Shown here one piece after another: positions 40,933-47,282 of a stretch of DNA of 64,000 nucleotides. The translations under genes and the position numbers were made by a program. The stretch comes from Actinospineispora acaciae DSM 45401 (GTDB lineage Bacteria; Actinomycetota; Actinomycetes; Mycobacteriales; Pseudonocardiaceae): positions 992,001 through 1,056,000 of the forward strand of contig NZ_JIAI01000001.1 of the NCBI RefSeq assembly GCF_000620785.1, written 5' to 3'. How positions within the stretch are numbered: position 1 is the stretch's first letter; each line of letters begins with the position of its first letter. The notes beneath the pieces were generated by a model, which was given only the letters and a program-made list of their open reading frames with translations, did not search any database and had not been told where the DNA came from.

Positions 40933-41884
40933 TGCGGCTCGACCCGGTGGACGTGATCGTCACCGAGGAGGTGTGGGGCGAGCCGTTCGAGGAGCTGGCC
41001 ACCAGGCGGTCGGTGCTGCGCCGGCCGGCCGCCTGGTCCTCCCGCGACGACCTCGCCGCGCTCGTCTCCCGTGCTCGCGCTTTGGTGGTGCGCAACCGCA
41101 CCCGGGTGGACCGCGAGCTGCTGGCCGCCGCGCCCGAGCTGCGCATCGTGGCTCGGGCCGGGGTCGGGCTGGACAACATCGACCTCGCCGAGGCGGCCGC
41201 GCGCCGGGTGGTGGTGACCGCCCCGCTGGGCGCGAACGCGGTCAGCGTCGCCGAGCACACGGTGGGCCTGGCGCTGGCGCTGGCCCGTAAGACGCTCGCG
41301 CTGGACGCGGGGTGTCGTTCCGGACGGTGGGACCGCGAGCCGGGCACCGAGCTGGCCGGCCGCACCTGGGGGCTGCTCGGGGCGGGCGCGACCGCGCGTG
41401 CCTGCGGGCGGCTGGGCGGGGCGCTCGGCATGTCCGTGCTGGCGTACGACCCGTACCTCGACCCGGCGCACCCGGACCTGGTGGCGGCCGGCATCGAGCT
41501 GGCACCGCTGGTGGAGGTGGCGGCGCGGGCGGACGTGCTGTCCTGCCACCTGCCCGCGACCGAGCAGACCGCGGGCATGGTCGACGCCCTGCTGTTGGCG
41601 CGGATGCGCCCGTCCGCGCTGCTGATCAACGTCGGCCGCGGCGAGGTGGTCGACGAGGACGCGCTCGCCGATGCCCTGGAGTCGGGCGCGCTGGCCGGCG
41701 CGGCGCTGGACGTGCGTGTCGACGAACCACCCCGCCCCGGCGGCTGGAAGGGCTCCCGAACGTGATCCTCACCCCGCATGTCGCGGGCATCACGGAGGAG
41801 AGCCAGCGGCGCATCCTGCGGGTGCTCGCCGACGACATCGACGCCGTGCTGGACGGCCGCCCGCCCGCGAGCGCCGTCACGTGA
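40932..41884 (+). pseudogene. slcC: SlcC-like D-2-hydroxyacid dehydrogenase, frameshifted
   Basis: A 2-hydroxyacid dehydrogenase of the SerA/SlcC family ((S)-sulfolactate dehydrogenase by context). The first 277 codons read normally: GVGLDNIDLAEAA, LLGAGATARACGRLG (dinucleotide site, with the last glycine replaced) and INVGRGEVVDEDAL with the catalytic Arg. After DEPPRPGG the frame runs into a stop at 41763. In the frame one base back, from 41744, it continues LEGLPNVILTPHVAGITEESQ to the expected end at 41884. One base has therefore been lost near 41744, and the product lacks the catalytic His of LTPH. The surrounding C/G runs make a sequencing error possible. Confidence 0.82.
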
Positions 41885-42909
41885 AGCTCACCGTCTCGCG
41901 GGCGCGAACCCTCGCCGCCGAGCTGCTCGCCGCCGCCGGCATGCCGGCCGACCGCGCCGCCAGCAGCGCCCGCTGCATCGTGATGGCCGACGTGTGGGGC
42001 ATCGCCTCGCACGGCCTGCTGCGGCTGCCGTACTACCTGCGGCGCACCCTGGCCGGCGGCTACCCGCCGGACGCCGACCTGACCACCGTCGACGACACCG
42101 GGCCGCTGGTCGCGCTGGACGGCGGCGGCGGGCTCGGGCACTGGCAGCTGTGGCGGGCCGCCGAGCTGGCCTCGGCGCGGTGCGAGCGGTACGGGGTCGC
42201 GGCGGTGAGCGTGGCCAACTCGGGTCACTGCGGCGCGCTGGGCCTGTACACGGTTCCCGGCATCGAGGCCGGTCAGCTCACGCTGGCGTTCTCCAACGGC
42301 CCTGCCGTGATGCCGGCCTGGGGCGCGGCCGGCCCGCTGCTGTCCACCTCGCCGCTGGCCGCCGGGATCCCGGCCCGGCCGCGCCCGGCCATCGTGGACA
42401 TGGCCACCAGCACGGTGGCCCGGGGCAAGATCGCGGCACACGCGAAGAACGGGACGGAGCTGCCGCCGGGCTGGGCGCTGGACCGCGACGGCCGTCCCAC
42501 GGTGGATCCGCAGGAGGCCCTGCGCGGGCTGCTGGCCCCGCTGGGCGGCGCCAAGGGGTTCGCGCTGGCCCTGCTGGTGGAGGCGCTCGCCGGTGGGCTG
42601 GCCGGGCCGCACCTGTCGGCGGACGTGGCGGACATGTTCGCCGAGTCGGACGAACGGCGCCCGCAGCGGATCGGGCACCTGCTGGTCGCGCTCGACGCCG
42701 GCCGGCTCGACGCTCGGGACCGCCTGGACAGGCTCGCGCGCTCGGTCACCGACAGCGGCGGCCGGCTGCCCGGAGCCCGTCGCCCGCTGCCGTCCGAGGT
42801 GGACGAATCGGCGGCGCTGCCCGTCGATGAAGGAACACTGCGCGAGCTGGCAGACTGGTCACGGCGCCTGGGTGTCGCGTCAGGAACCCAGCGCGGTGGC
42901 GAGGCCTGA
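41881..42909 (+). CDS. comC: ComC-like dehydrogenase (malate/L-lactate dehydrogenase family)
   Basis: 342-residue NAD(P)-dependent dehydrogenase of the unusual malate/L-lactate/sulfolactate family, which is not of Rossmann type. Hallmarks: ADVWGIASHGLLRLPYYLRR (the conserved SHG segment), GHWQLWRAAELAS, VSVANSGHCGALGLYT (catalytic His region), STSPLAAGIPARPRPAIVDMATSTVARGKI in pieces, and LGGAKGFALALLVEALAG. ComC converts (R)-sulfolactate and sulfopyruvate, and with SlcC it racemises sulfolactate for the SuyAB lyase. The GTG start overlaps the end of the broken slcC frame (GTGA). The last 30 bases overlap the convergent TauE-like gene. Confidence 0.8.
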   Translation: MKLTVSRARTLAAELLAAAGMPADRAASSARCIVMADVWGIASHGLLRLPYYLRRTLAGGYPPDADLTTVDDTGPLVALDGGGGLGHWQLWRAAELASARCERYGVAAVSVANSGHCGALGLYTVPGIEAGQLTLAFSNGPAVMPAWGAAGPLLSTSPLAAGIPARPRPAIVDMATSTVARGKIAAHAKNGTELPPGWALDRDGRPTVDPQEALRGLLAPLGGAKGFALALLVEALAGGLAGPHLSADVADMFAESDERRPQRIGHLLVALDAGRLDARDRLDRLARSVTDSGGRLPGARRPLPSEVDESAALPVDEGTLRELADWSRRLGVASGTQRGGEA

Positions 42910-43605
42910 TACGACCACGAGCACCACGACAGTGAGCCGGAACGCCCGCCCGGACAGCCGCCGCGCGATCTGACCGCCGACCAGGTTCCCCGCCACCGCC
43001 GCCACCAGGAACATCGGCAGCGCCGGCCAGAGCACCCCGAGCGGGATCTGCCCACGCACCCCCAGGATCGCCAGCGACAGCGCGCAGGTCACCACGAAGT
43101 AGCCGGCCAGGTCCGCGATGAACGTGGCCGGCGGGACGCGGGCGCGCGCCAGCAGCACGGCGGCCGGCGGCCCGTTGAGCGAGGTGGTGGTGGACAGGTA
43201 GCCGCCGGTCAGCCCGGTCACCGCGATCAGCGCGGGCCCGGGCCGCTTCGGCCGGCCACCGTCGATGAACGCCAGCCGGATCCCGGCCAGCGCGACCAGC
43301 ACGCCGGCAGCGGGCTTGAGCACGTGCGGCGGGATCATGCCCACGGTGACGGCGCCGAGCCAGGCCCCGGGCACGCTGCCCGCCACCAGCAGCGCCACCC
43401 GGCGGACGTCCACGTGCCGGTGAGACCGGCAGAGCACGCCCGTCCTGGTGACCAGCGTCGCGGCCAGGTTGACCACCACGACCTCGGGCACCGGCAGGCC
43501 CACCAGCAACAGCAGCGGGGTGGTCAGCAGCGCCGCGCCGAACCCGGTGGCGCCACCGAGGATCGCGGCGAACCCGACGGCGGCGACGGCAAGGCCGAGG
43601 ACCAC
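42880..43605 (-). CDS. TauE/SafE-family membrane exporter (sulfite/organosulfonate type)
   Basis: 241-residue membrane protein with about eight hydrophobic segments. Family motif: GFAAILGGATGFGAALLTTPLLLLVGLP near the N-terminus, then VVVVNLAATLVTRTGVL, and a second-half repeat GLTGGYLSTTTSLNGPPAAVLL. TauE/SafE proteins are proposed exporters of sulfite or sulfonates. Next to a SuyAB-like lyase, which releases sulfite, it is the obvious detoxification partner. Start GTG with a GGGAG-type ribosome site, three bases after the symporter stop, so it is the last gene of the DUF3311-symporter operon on the minus strand. Confidence 0.84.
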   Translation of the reverse strand: MVLGLAVAAVGFAAILGGATGFGAALLTTPLLLLVGLPVPEVVVVNLAATLVTRTGVLCRSHRHVDVRRVALLVAGSVPGAWLGAVTVGMIPPHVLKPAAGVLVALAGIRLAFIDGGRPKRPGPALIAVTGLTGGYLSTTTSLNGPPAAVLLARARVPPATFIADLAGYFVVTCALSLAILGVRGQIPLGVLWPALPMFLVAAVAGNLVGGQIARRLSGRAFRLTVVVLVVVSGLATALGS

Positions 43606-43608
43606 TCC

Positions 43609-45129
43609 CTACGAGGCCCGGGCCATCGAGGCCTCGGCCGGCCGCCGCTCGGCCCGCGCCGTCTCCGCCGCGATCTCGGCCACCGTCCGCGACAACGGCT
43701 GCGTCGTGCCCGAGGGCGCCGTCACCAAGCTGACCACCACGAACACCACCGCGTTGAGGCCCAGCGCGATCAGCCCGGCGTTCACCCCGCCCACCGGGTC
43801 GTGCCCGGTCAGCATCAGCGCGCCGCACACCACCCAGCCGGTGAGCAGCCCGGCGAGCATGCCCTGCTTGGTGGCCCGGGTCCAGAACAGCCCGCCGACC
43901 ACGATCCCGGGGAACAGTTGGGCGATGAACGCGTACGCCACCAGCAGCACGCTCACGATCAACGCGGGCGCGGCCAGCGTGAGCGCCAGCGCGACCCCGG
44001 TCAGCGGAAACACCAGCGCCCTGGTCAGCCAGAACACCGTCCGGTCGGTGGTGGCCGGGCGGATCGCCTGCACCACGTTGCGGGACAGCAGGCTGGCCGA
44101 GGTCATCACGATCGGCCCGGCCGGCACGATAGCCGAGAGCATGCCGGCCACCACGAACAGCACCAGCGCCCAGTCCGGGAAGATCGACTTCATGATGTGC
44201 ATGACCACGTCGTTGCCGGCCAGCCCGGTGCCCAGCGCGATCACCGCGGCGAACCCGACGACCAGCACCGCCACCTTCACCAACTGGTAGAACGGCATGA
44301 ACACGGCCTGGCGCTTGAGCGCTCGCGGGCTGGTCGCGGTGAACGCGGTGCCGAACCACTGCGGCCACATCCACTGCCCCAGCCCGGTCATGACCACCGT
44401 GGTGATCATCCAGGTCGGCCCCATGTCGCGCGCGGTCTGCGAGGGCAGCTCGAAGTAGTGCGGGATCTTCGCGGTGAACGCCGCATACATCTCACCGAAC
44501 CCGCCGAAGTAGTGCAGCGGCACCGTGACGAACACCGCCGCCACCGCCGCGAACATCAGCAGGTCCTTGACCACCGACTGGATCGCGTTGCCCCGGATCC
44601 CGCCGATGAACACCGCCGCCGCCAGCACCACGAACCCCAGGATATTGCCCATCACCGGCGAGATCGCGTCGCCGCCGATCACCTTGAAGATCGCGGACAG
44701 CCCCACGATGTTGAGGTCGATGTACGCGATCATGATCAGCGCGGTGCTCGCCGCCACGAAGATGCCCAGCCACCTGCTGTCGTAGCGGTGCGCCACGAAG
44801 TCCGCCTGCGTGACGTGGCCGTACTTCTTGCCCAGCACCCAGATGCACGGCAGCACCAGGAAACCGACGGCGTAGGCGACGTCGTTCTGGGCCACGTTGT
44901 AGAAGCCGGCCGCGCCCTTCGTGTAGGAGTAGCCGGCCAGCCCCTGGAAGGTGAACGCCGTGTAGATCTCGCTGCCGAGCAGGAACCACAGCAGCACCGA
45001 CCCCATCCCCCGGTGATGGACCAGCCAGCCCTCCAGGCTGTCGTTCTTGGTCCGCCCGGCCAGCCCGCCGAGCACCAGGATCACGAAGGTCAGCCCGAGC
45101 CCGACCAGCAGCACCACCAGCGCGCTCAT
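43609..45129 (-). CDS. Sodium:solute symporter family transporter (SSS)
   Basis: 506-residue SSS-family permease with about 13 TMs, similar in layout to pantothenate/proline-type symporters that pair with DUF3311 proteins. Segments: GSEIYTAFTFQGLAGYSYTKGAAGFYNVAQN in pieces (TM2 substrate region), WVLGKKYGHVTQADFVAHRYDS, AYIDLNIVGLSAIF, GGIRGNAIQSVVKDLLM and SAIVPAGPIVMTSASLLSRNV (Na+ site region). The start overlaps the DUF3311 stop (ATGA). A FadR-like operator in the shared promoter resembles the one before the lyase operon, so import of sulfolactate or a related acid is likely but unproven. Confidence 0.86.
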   Translation of the reverse strand: MSALVVLLVGLGLTFVILVLGGLAGRTKNDSLEGWLVHHRGMGSVLLWFLLGSEIYTAFTFQGLAGYSYTKGAAGFYNVAQNDVAYAVGFLVLPCIWVLGKKYGHVTQADFVAHRYDSRWLGIFVAASTALIMIAYIDLNIVGLSAIFKVIGGDAISPVMGNILGFVVLAAAVFIGGIRGNAIQSVVKDLLMFAAVAAVFVTVPLHYFGGFGEMYAAFTAKIPHYFELPSQTARDMGPTWMITTVVMTGLGQWMWPQWFGTAFTATSPRALKRQAVFMPFYQLVKVAVLVVGFAAVIALGTGLAGNDVVMHIMKSIFPDWALVLFVVAGMLSAIVPAGPIVMTSASLLSRNVVQAIRPATTDRTVFWLTRALVFPLTGVALALTLAAPALIVSVLLVAYAFIAQLFPGIVVGGLFWTRATKQGMLAGLLTGWVVCGALMLTGHDPVGGVNAGLIALGLNAVVFVVVSLVTAPSGTTQPLSRTVAEIAAETARAERRPAEASMARAS

Positions 45130-45356
45130 GCGTCGTCCTCGGTCGTCCGCAACAGGACCCACTTGTCGTAGAGGTAGACGACCCCGATCAGCGCCGGCGC
45201 CAGGAACGGCATCAGGGTGAACCAGAACAGCATCTCGGGCATCCCGGCGATCCGTCCGGCCCCGTCGTTGAAGAACACCGGCGGCACGCACGTGTACAGG
45301 ACGATCATGGCGACGACGAGCGCCAGCCAGGCCAGCAGGACTCTCCGGTGAGCCAT
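45126..45356 (-). CDS. DUF3311-type small membrane protein, symporter partner
   Basis: 76-residue protein with two hydrophobic segments (VLLAWLALVVAMIVLYTCV and MPFLAPALIGVVYLYDKWV) separated by a short loop with FFNDGAGRIAGMPEMLFWF. The layout and the location directly before an SSS symporter with an ATGA overlap fit DUF3311 proteins, which are usually encoded just upstream of such transporters and are thought to assist them. A weak GGGG ribosome site precedes the ATG. Confidence 0.8.
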   Translation of the reverse strand: MAHRRVLLAWLALVVAMIVLYTCVPPVFFNDGAGRIAGMPEMLFWFTLMPFLAPALIGVVYLYDKWVLLRTTEDDA

Positions 45357-45388
45357 CGGTTACCCCAGTCTGTGACGTCAGGTGGACG

Positions 45389-45442
45389 GAGGTCAGACCT
45401 CTTGTCACCGGGACGCTATCGGCTCCGAAACGTTCGGGTCAA
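45389..45442 (-). promoter_or_regulatory. DUF3311/symporter promoter with FadR-like operator
   Basis: On the minus strand TTGACC (45442-45437), 18 bp, TAGCGT (45418-45413) is a good vegetative promoter. Downstream lies GAGGTC-A-GACCTC (45389-45401), a perfect 13-bp palindrome that contains GGTCAGACCTCT, nearly the same as GGTAAGACCTCT at the SuyAB-like promoter. The geometry (operator just after the start of transcription) is also the same, supporting control by the GntR protein at 38622. Confidence 0.6.
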
Positions 45443-45488
45443 GGCCGGCGCGATCCCCCGGTCACCCGCTCGCGCCCGTACCCCGCGC

Positions 45489-45523
45489 CCGCGAGTCGGG
45501 GATTCTGTCAGGGTGAGTCGCGG
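45489..45523 (+). repeat. Dispersed 35-bp repeat, copy A
   Basis: The element starts CCGCGAGTCGGGGATTC and ends GTCAGGGTGAGTCGCGG. Its outer 9 bp are inverted repeats of each other except for the central base (CCGCGAGTC versus CCGCGACTC). Two further copies, one in each orientation, are at 60858-60890 and 60946-60980. This is the size and form of a REP- or tiny MITE-like element. It is single here, between two regulatory regions. Confidence 0.65.
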
Positions 45524-45573
45524 AGTTCATCAGCCGCGAACCGGCCGATCTCTGAGTGCGGCGCGCGTCCGTC

Positions 45574-45613
45574 CCGCTAGAACGATCTATCAACCGCTAG
45601 AACGATCTATCAA
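45574..45613. repeat. Perfect tandem repeat, two 20-bp units
   Basis: The unit CCGCTAGAACGATCTATCAA occurs twice without a gap (45574-45593 and 45594-45613) and is followed by GCGG. Two identical 20-bp units, about two helical turns, could be adjacent binding sites for a regulator. It is less GC-rich than the surroundings. It lies some 130 bp upstream of the symporter promoter and 48 bp beyond the stop of the GntR gene. Confidence 0.6.
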
Positions 45614-45661
45614 GCGGGGAGGGCGACGGCACGGGCCACGCCGTTCACGGGCCACGGAGGT

Positions 45662-46405
45662 TTACGAGCCGCGCGTGGCCTCGGTTCCGGCGGCCTGCTC
45701 CTCGGTCATGGTGGCGATGTCGCGTTCCACGCTCTCCAGGTGGGCCAGCGCCGCCGCGCGGGCGCGCCGCGCGTCCCCGTCGGCGATCGCCTGGTAGATG
45801 GCGGTGTGCTCGTCGAGGGACAGCTTCGGGCGGTCGGGGGTGGTCCACAGGGCGGCGCGCTCCCGCATGACCTCGTTGCCGATCAGGTCGATCAGCTCGA
45901 CCAGCGCGAGGTTGCCGGTGGCCTCGCCGATCGTCCGGTGGAACAGCACGTCGGCGTGCACCGCGGCGGTGGCGTCGTTGTCCCGCATCGCGGCGTGCAT
46001 CTGGCGCACGGCGGCGGCCATCTCCTGCATGGCGGCGGGCAGCCGGCGCTGGCTGGCCAACTCGGCGGCGAACGCGTCCAGGCCGCGCCGCACCTCGAGC
46101 AGCTCGCGGACCCGGCCCACGTTGCGTGCCGTCCAGTTCCGCCACTCGGCCTGCAGGGCGTCCCGGTCGTCGTGCCGGCGCGCGATCACGGTGCTGGCCC
46201 CGTGGCGCACCTCCAGCACGCCGAGGGCCTGGAGGAACTGCACGGCCGAGCGCACGGTGCCCCGGCTGACGCCGAGCCGCTCGCTGAGCACGCGTTCGGA
46301 GGGCAGCGGGTCGCCCGGGCGCAGGTCCCCCTTCTCGATCAGCTCCAGCAGCCGGCGCTTGGTCTGCTCCTTGAGCGGCTGGCGCCGCACCGGCTCGATC
46401 GGCAC
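45662..46405 (-). CDS. GntR-family (FadR/FCD) regulator of the hydantoinase-type operon
   Basis: 247-residue FadR-type regulator. Winged helix: LLELIEKGDLRPGDPLPSERVLSERLG and VSRGTVRSAVQFLQALGVLEVRHGAS (residues 17-70). FCD domain: RVRELLEVRRGLDAFAAELA, HADVLFHRTIGEATGN (metal-type Asp/His), and a C-terminal DEHTAIYQAIADGDARRARAAALAHL. The start is uncertain: GTG has no close ribosome site, while a GGGGGAGAGG stretch lies about 17-26 bases upstream. Perfect ACTGGT-TCG-ACCAGT and AACTGGT-TGA-ACCAGTT palindromes before it and before the divergent operon show two likely binding sites, so it probably represses itself and that operon. Confidence 0.86.
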   Translation of the reverse strand: MPIEPVRRQPLKEQTKRRLLELIEKGDLRPGDPLPSERVLSERLGVSRGTVRSAVQFLQALGVLEVRHGASTVIARRHDDRDALQAEWRNWTARNVGRVRELLEVRRGLDAFAAELASQRRLPAAMQEMAAAVRQMHAAMRDNDATAAVHADVLFHRTIGEATGNLALVELIDLIGNEVMRERAALWTTPDRPKLSLDEHTAIYQAIADGDARRARAAALAHLESVERDIATMTEEQAAGTEATRGS

Positions 46406-46436
46406 GTCGTTCGTGTTCAGCTGCCTCTCCCCCGCT

Positions 46437-46451
46437 ACTGGTTCGACCAGT
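46437..46451. promoter_or_regulatory. GntR operator O1 (regulator side)
   Basis: ACTGGT-TCG-ACCAGT is a perfect 15-bp palindrome 31 bp upstream of the GntR start. It has the same arms and spacing as O2 (46548), so the pair defines the recognition sequence ACTGGTTNNACCAGT. Its position fits autoregulation. Confidence 0.7.
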
Positions 46452-46505
46452 GCGGGAGCCTATCCGTCCGACTCGGCCGGCCGCAAGGCAATTCACCAGC
46501 GACTA

Positions 46506-46564
46506 TTGACAGCTCCACCGCGCGGACTGTACGAATCTTCTCGCCTCAACTGGTTGAACCAGTT
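46506..46564 (+). promoter_or_regulatory. Promoter and operator O2 of the hydantoinase-type operon
   Basis: TTGACA (46506-46511), 18 bp, TACGAA (46530-46535) is a strong promoter match. Thirteen bases downstream is AACTGGT-TGA-ACCAGTT (46548-46564), a perfect 17-bp palindrome. It lies within the first transcribed bases, 28 bp before the first ATG, where a bound repressor would stop RNA polymerase. This controls at least the contiguous genes from 46593 on. Confidence 0.7.
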
Positions 46565-46592
46565 GCCAGTTACGCCGACGGAAGGAGCGTCG

Positions 46593-47282
46593 ATGTCCGA
46601 CGCCGAGCCCTTCATCGACCCTCGGGTCACCGCCCTGCTGGTGATCGACATGCAGAACGGTTTCTGTCATCCGGACAGCCGGATGGAGCGCTCCGGCGTC
46701 GGGGTCATCCACCAGCGGGCCATCGTCCCCAGGGTGCTGGAGCTGGTCGCCCTGGCGCACGAACGGCGCATCCCCGTGCTCTGGTCCCAGCAGGTGCACC
46801 TGCCCAGCGACGTCACCCGCCGGCGCCGCCGGATCCCCTCCCACCAGTCCAAGCAGCGCTGGACGCCGTGCCTGCGCGGCAGCTGGGAGGTGGACTTCAT
46901 CGACGAGGTGCGCCCGCACATCCACGACCAGGACTTCGTGGTGACCAAGCACCGCGCCTCGATGTTCTTCGAGACCACCCTGGACGCCGAGCTGCGCATG
47001 CTCGGCATCGAACAGGTGCTGGTCAGCGGCACCACCACGGCGTTCTGCGTGGAGACCACGATCCGCGACGCCTACTACCGGGACTTCGACGTGATCGCCG
47101 TCGAGGACGCCATCGCCGACCCCCGCCCGGCCTTCCACGCGGACACCATGGCCAAGGTGGAGACCTTCTTCGGGGTGGTCACCACCGTGGCCGAGCTGCC
47201 GAAGCTGATCGTTCCGGGGGTGAGCGGCGCGGCCGAGGCGCCGGTGCTGGACGACGTGCTGGCCGAGGCCCAGCCGGCATGA
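46593..47282 (+). CDS. Isochorismatase-family cysteine hydrolase
   Basis: 229-residue hydrolase with the complete Asp-Lys-Cys triad of the isochorismatase superfamily: Asp19 (VIDMQNGF), Lys119 (VVTKHRASMFF) and Cys152 (TTTAFCVETT). The family includes N-carbamoylsarcosine amidohydrolase, ureidoacrylate amidohydrolase (RutB), maleamate amidase and nicotinamidase. Next to HyuA/HyuB-type and deaminase genes, a carbamoyl-amino-acid hydrolase such as N-carbamoylsarcosine amidohydrolase is attractive. Start: ATG with GAAGGAG six bases upstream. It is the first gene of a long operon and overlaps the HyuB gene by four bases. Confidence 0.87.
   Translation: MSDAEPFIDPRVTALLVIDMQNGFCHPDSRMERSGVGVIHQRAIVPRVLELVALAHERRIPVLWSQQVHLPSDVTRRRRRIPSHQSKQRWTPCLRGSWEVDFIDEVRPHIHDQDFVVTKHRASMFFETTLDAELRMLGIEQVLVSGTTTAFCVETTIRDAYYRDFDVIAVEDAIADPRPAFHADTMAKVETFFGVVTTVAELPKLIVPGVSGAAEAPVLDDVLAEAQPA

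Larger units (their letters stand above)
45443..45661. other. Intergenic region with repeats
   Basis: The stretch between the symporter promoter and the end of the next GntR gene contains no supported gene. It holds one copy of a dispersed 35-bp repeat and a two-unit 20-bp tandem repeat (separate entries). No terminator hairpin is obvious for the GntR gene that ends here. Confidence 0.5.

Noticed and set aside
40932-41884. Programmed ribosomal frameshift in the dehydrogenase gene
   Set aside because: No slippery heptamer or downstream pseudoknot was recognised at 41744, and this family does not use recoding; mutation or sequencing error is more likely.
43324-45171. 615-codon plus-strand frame opposite the symporter
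   Set aside because: His/Arg/Asp-rich antisense translation; the minus strand has recognisable SSS transmembrane motifs.
45574-45613. CRISPR array
   Set aside because: Only two units, directly abutting with no spacer, and no cas gene in the window.
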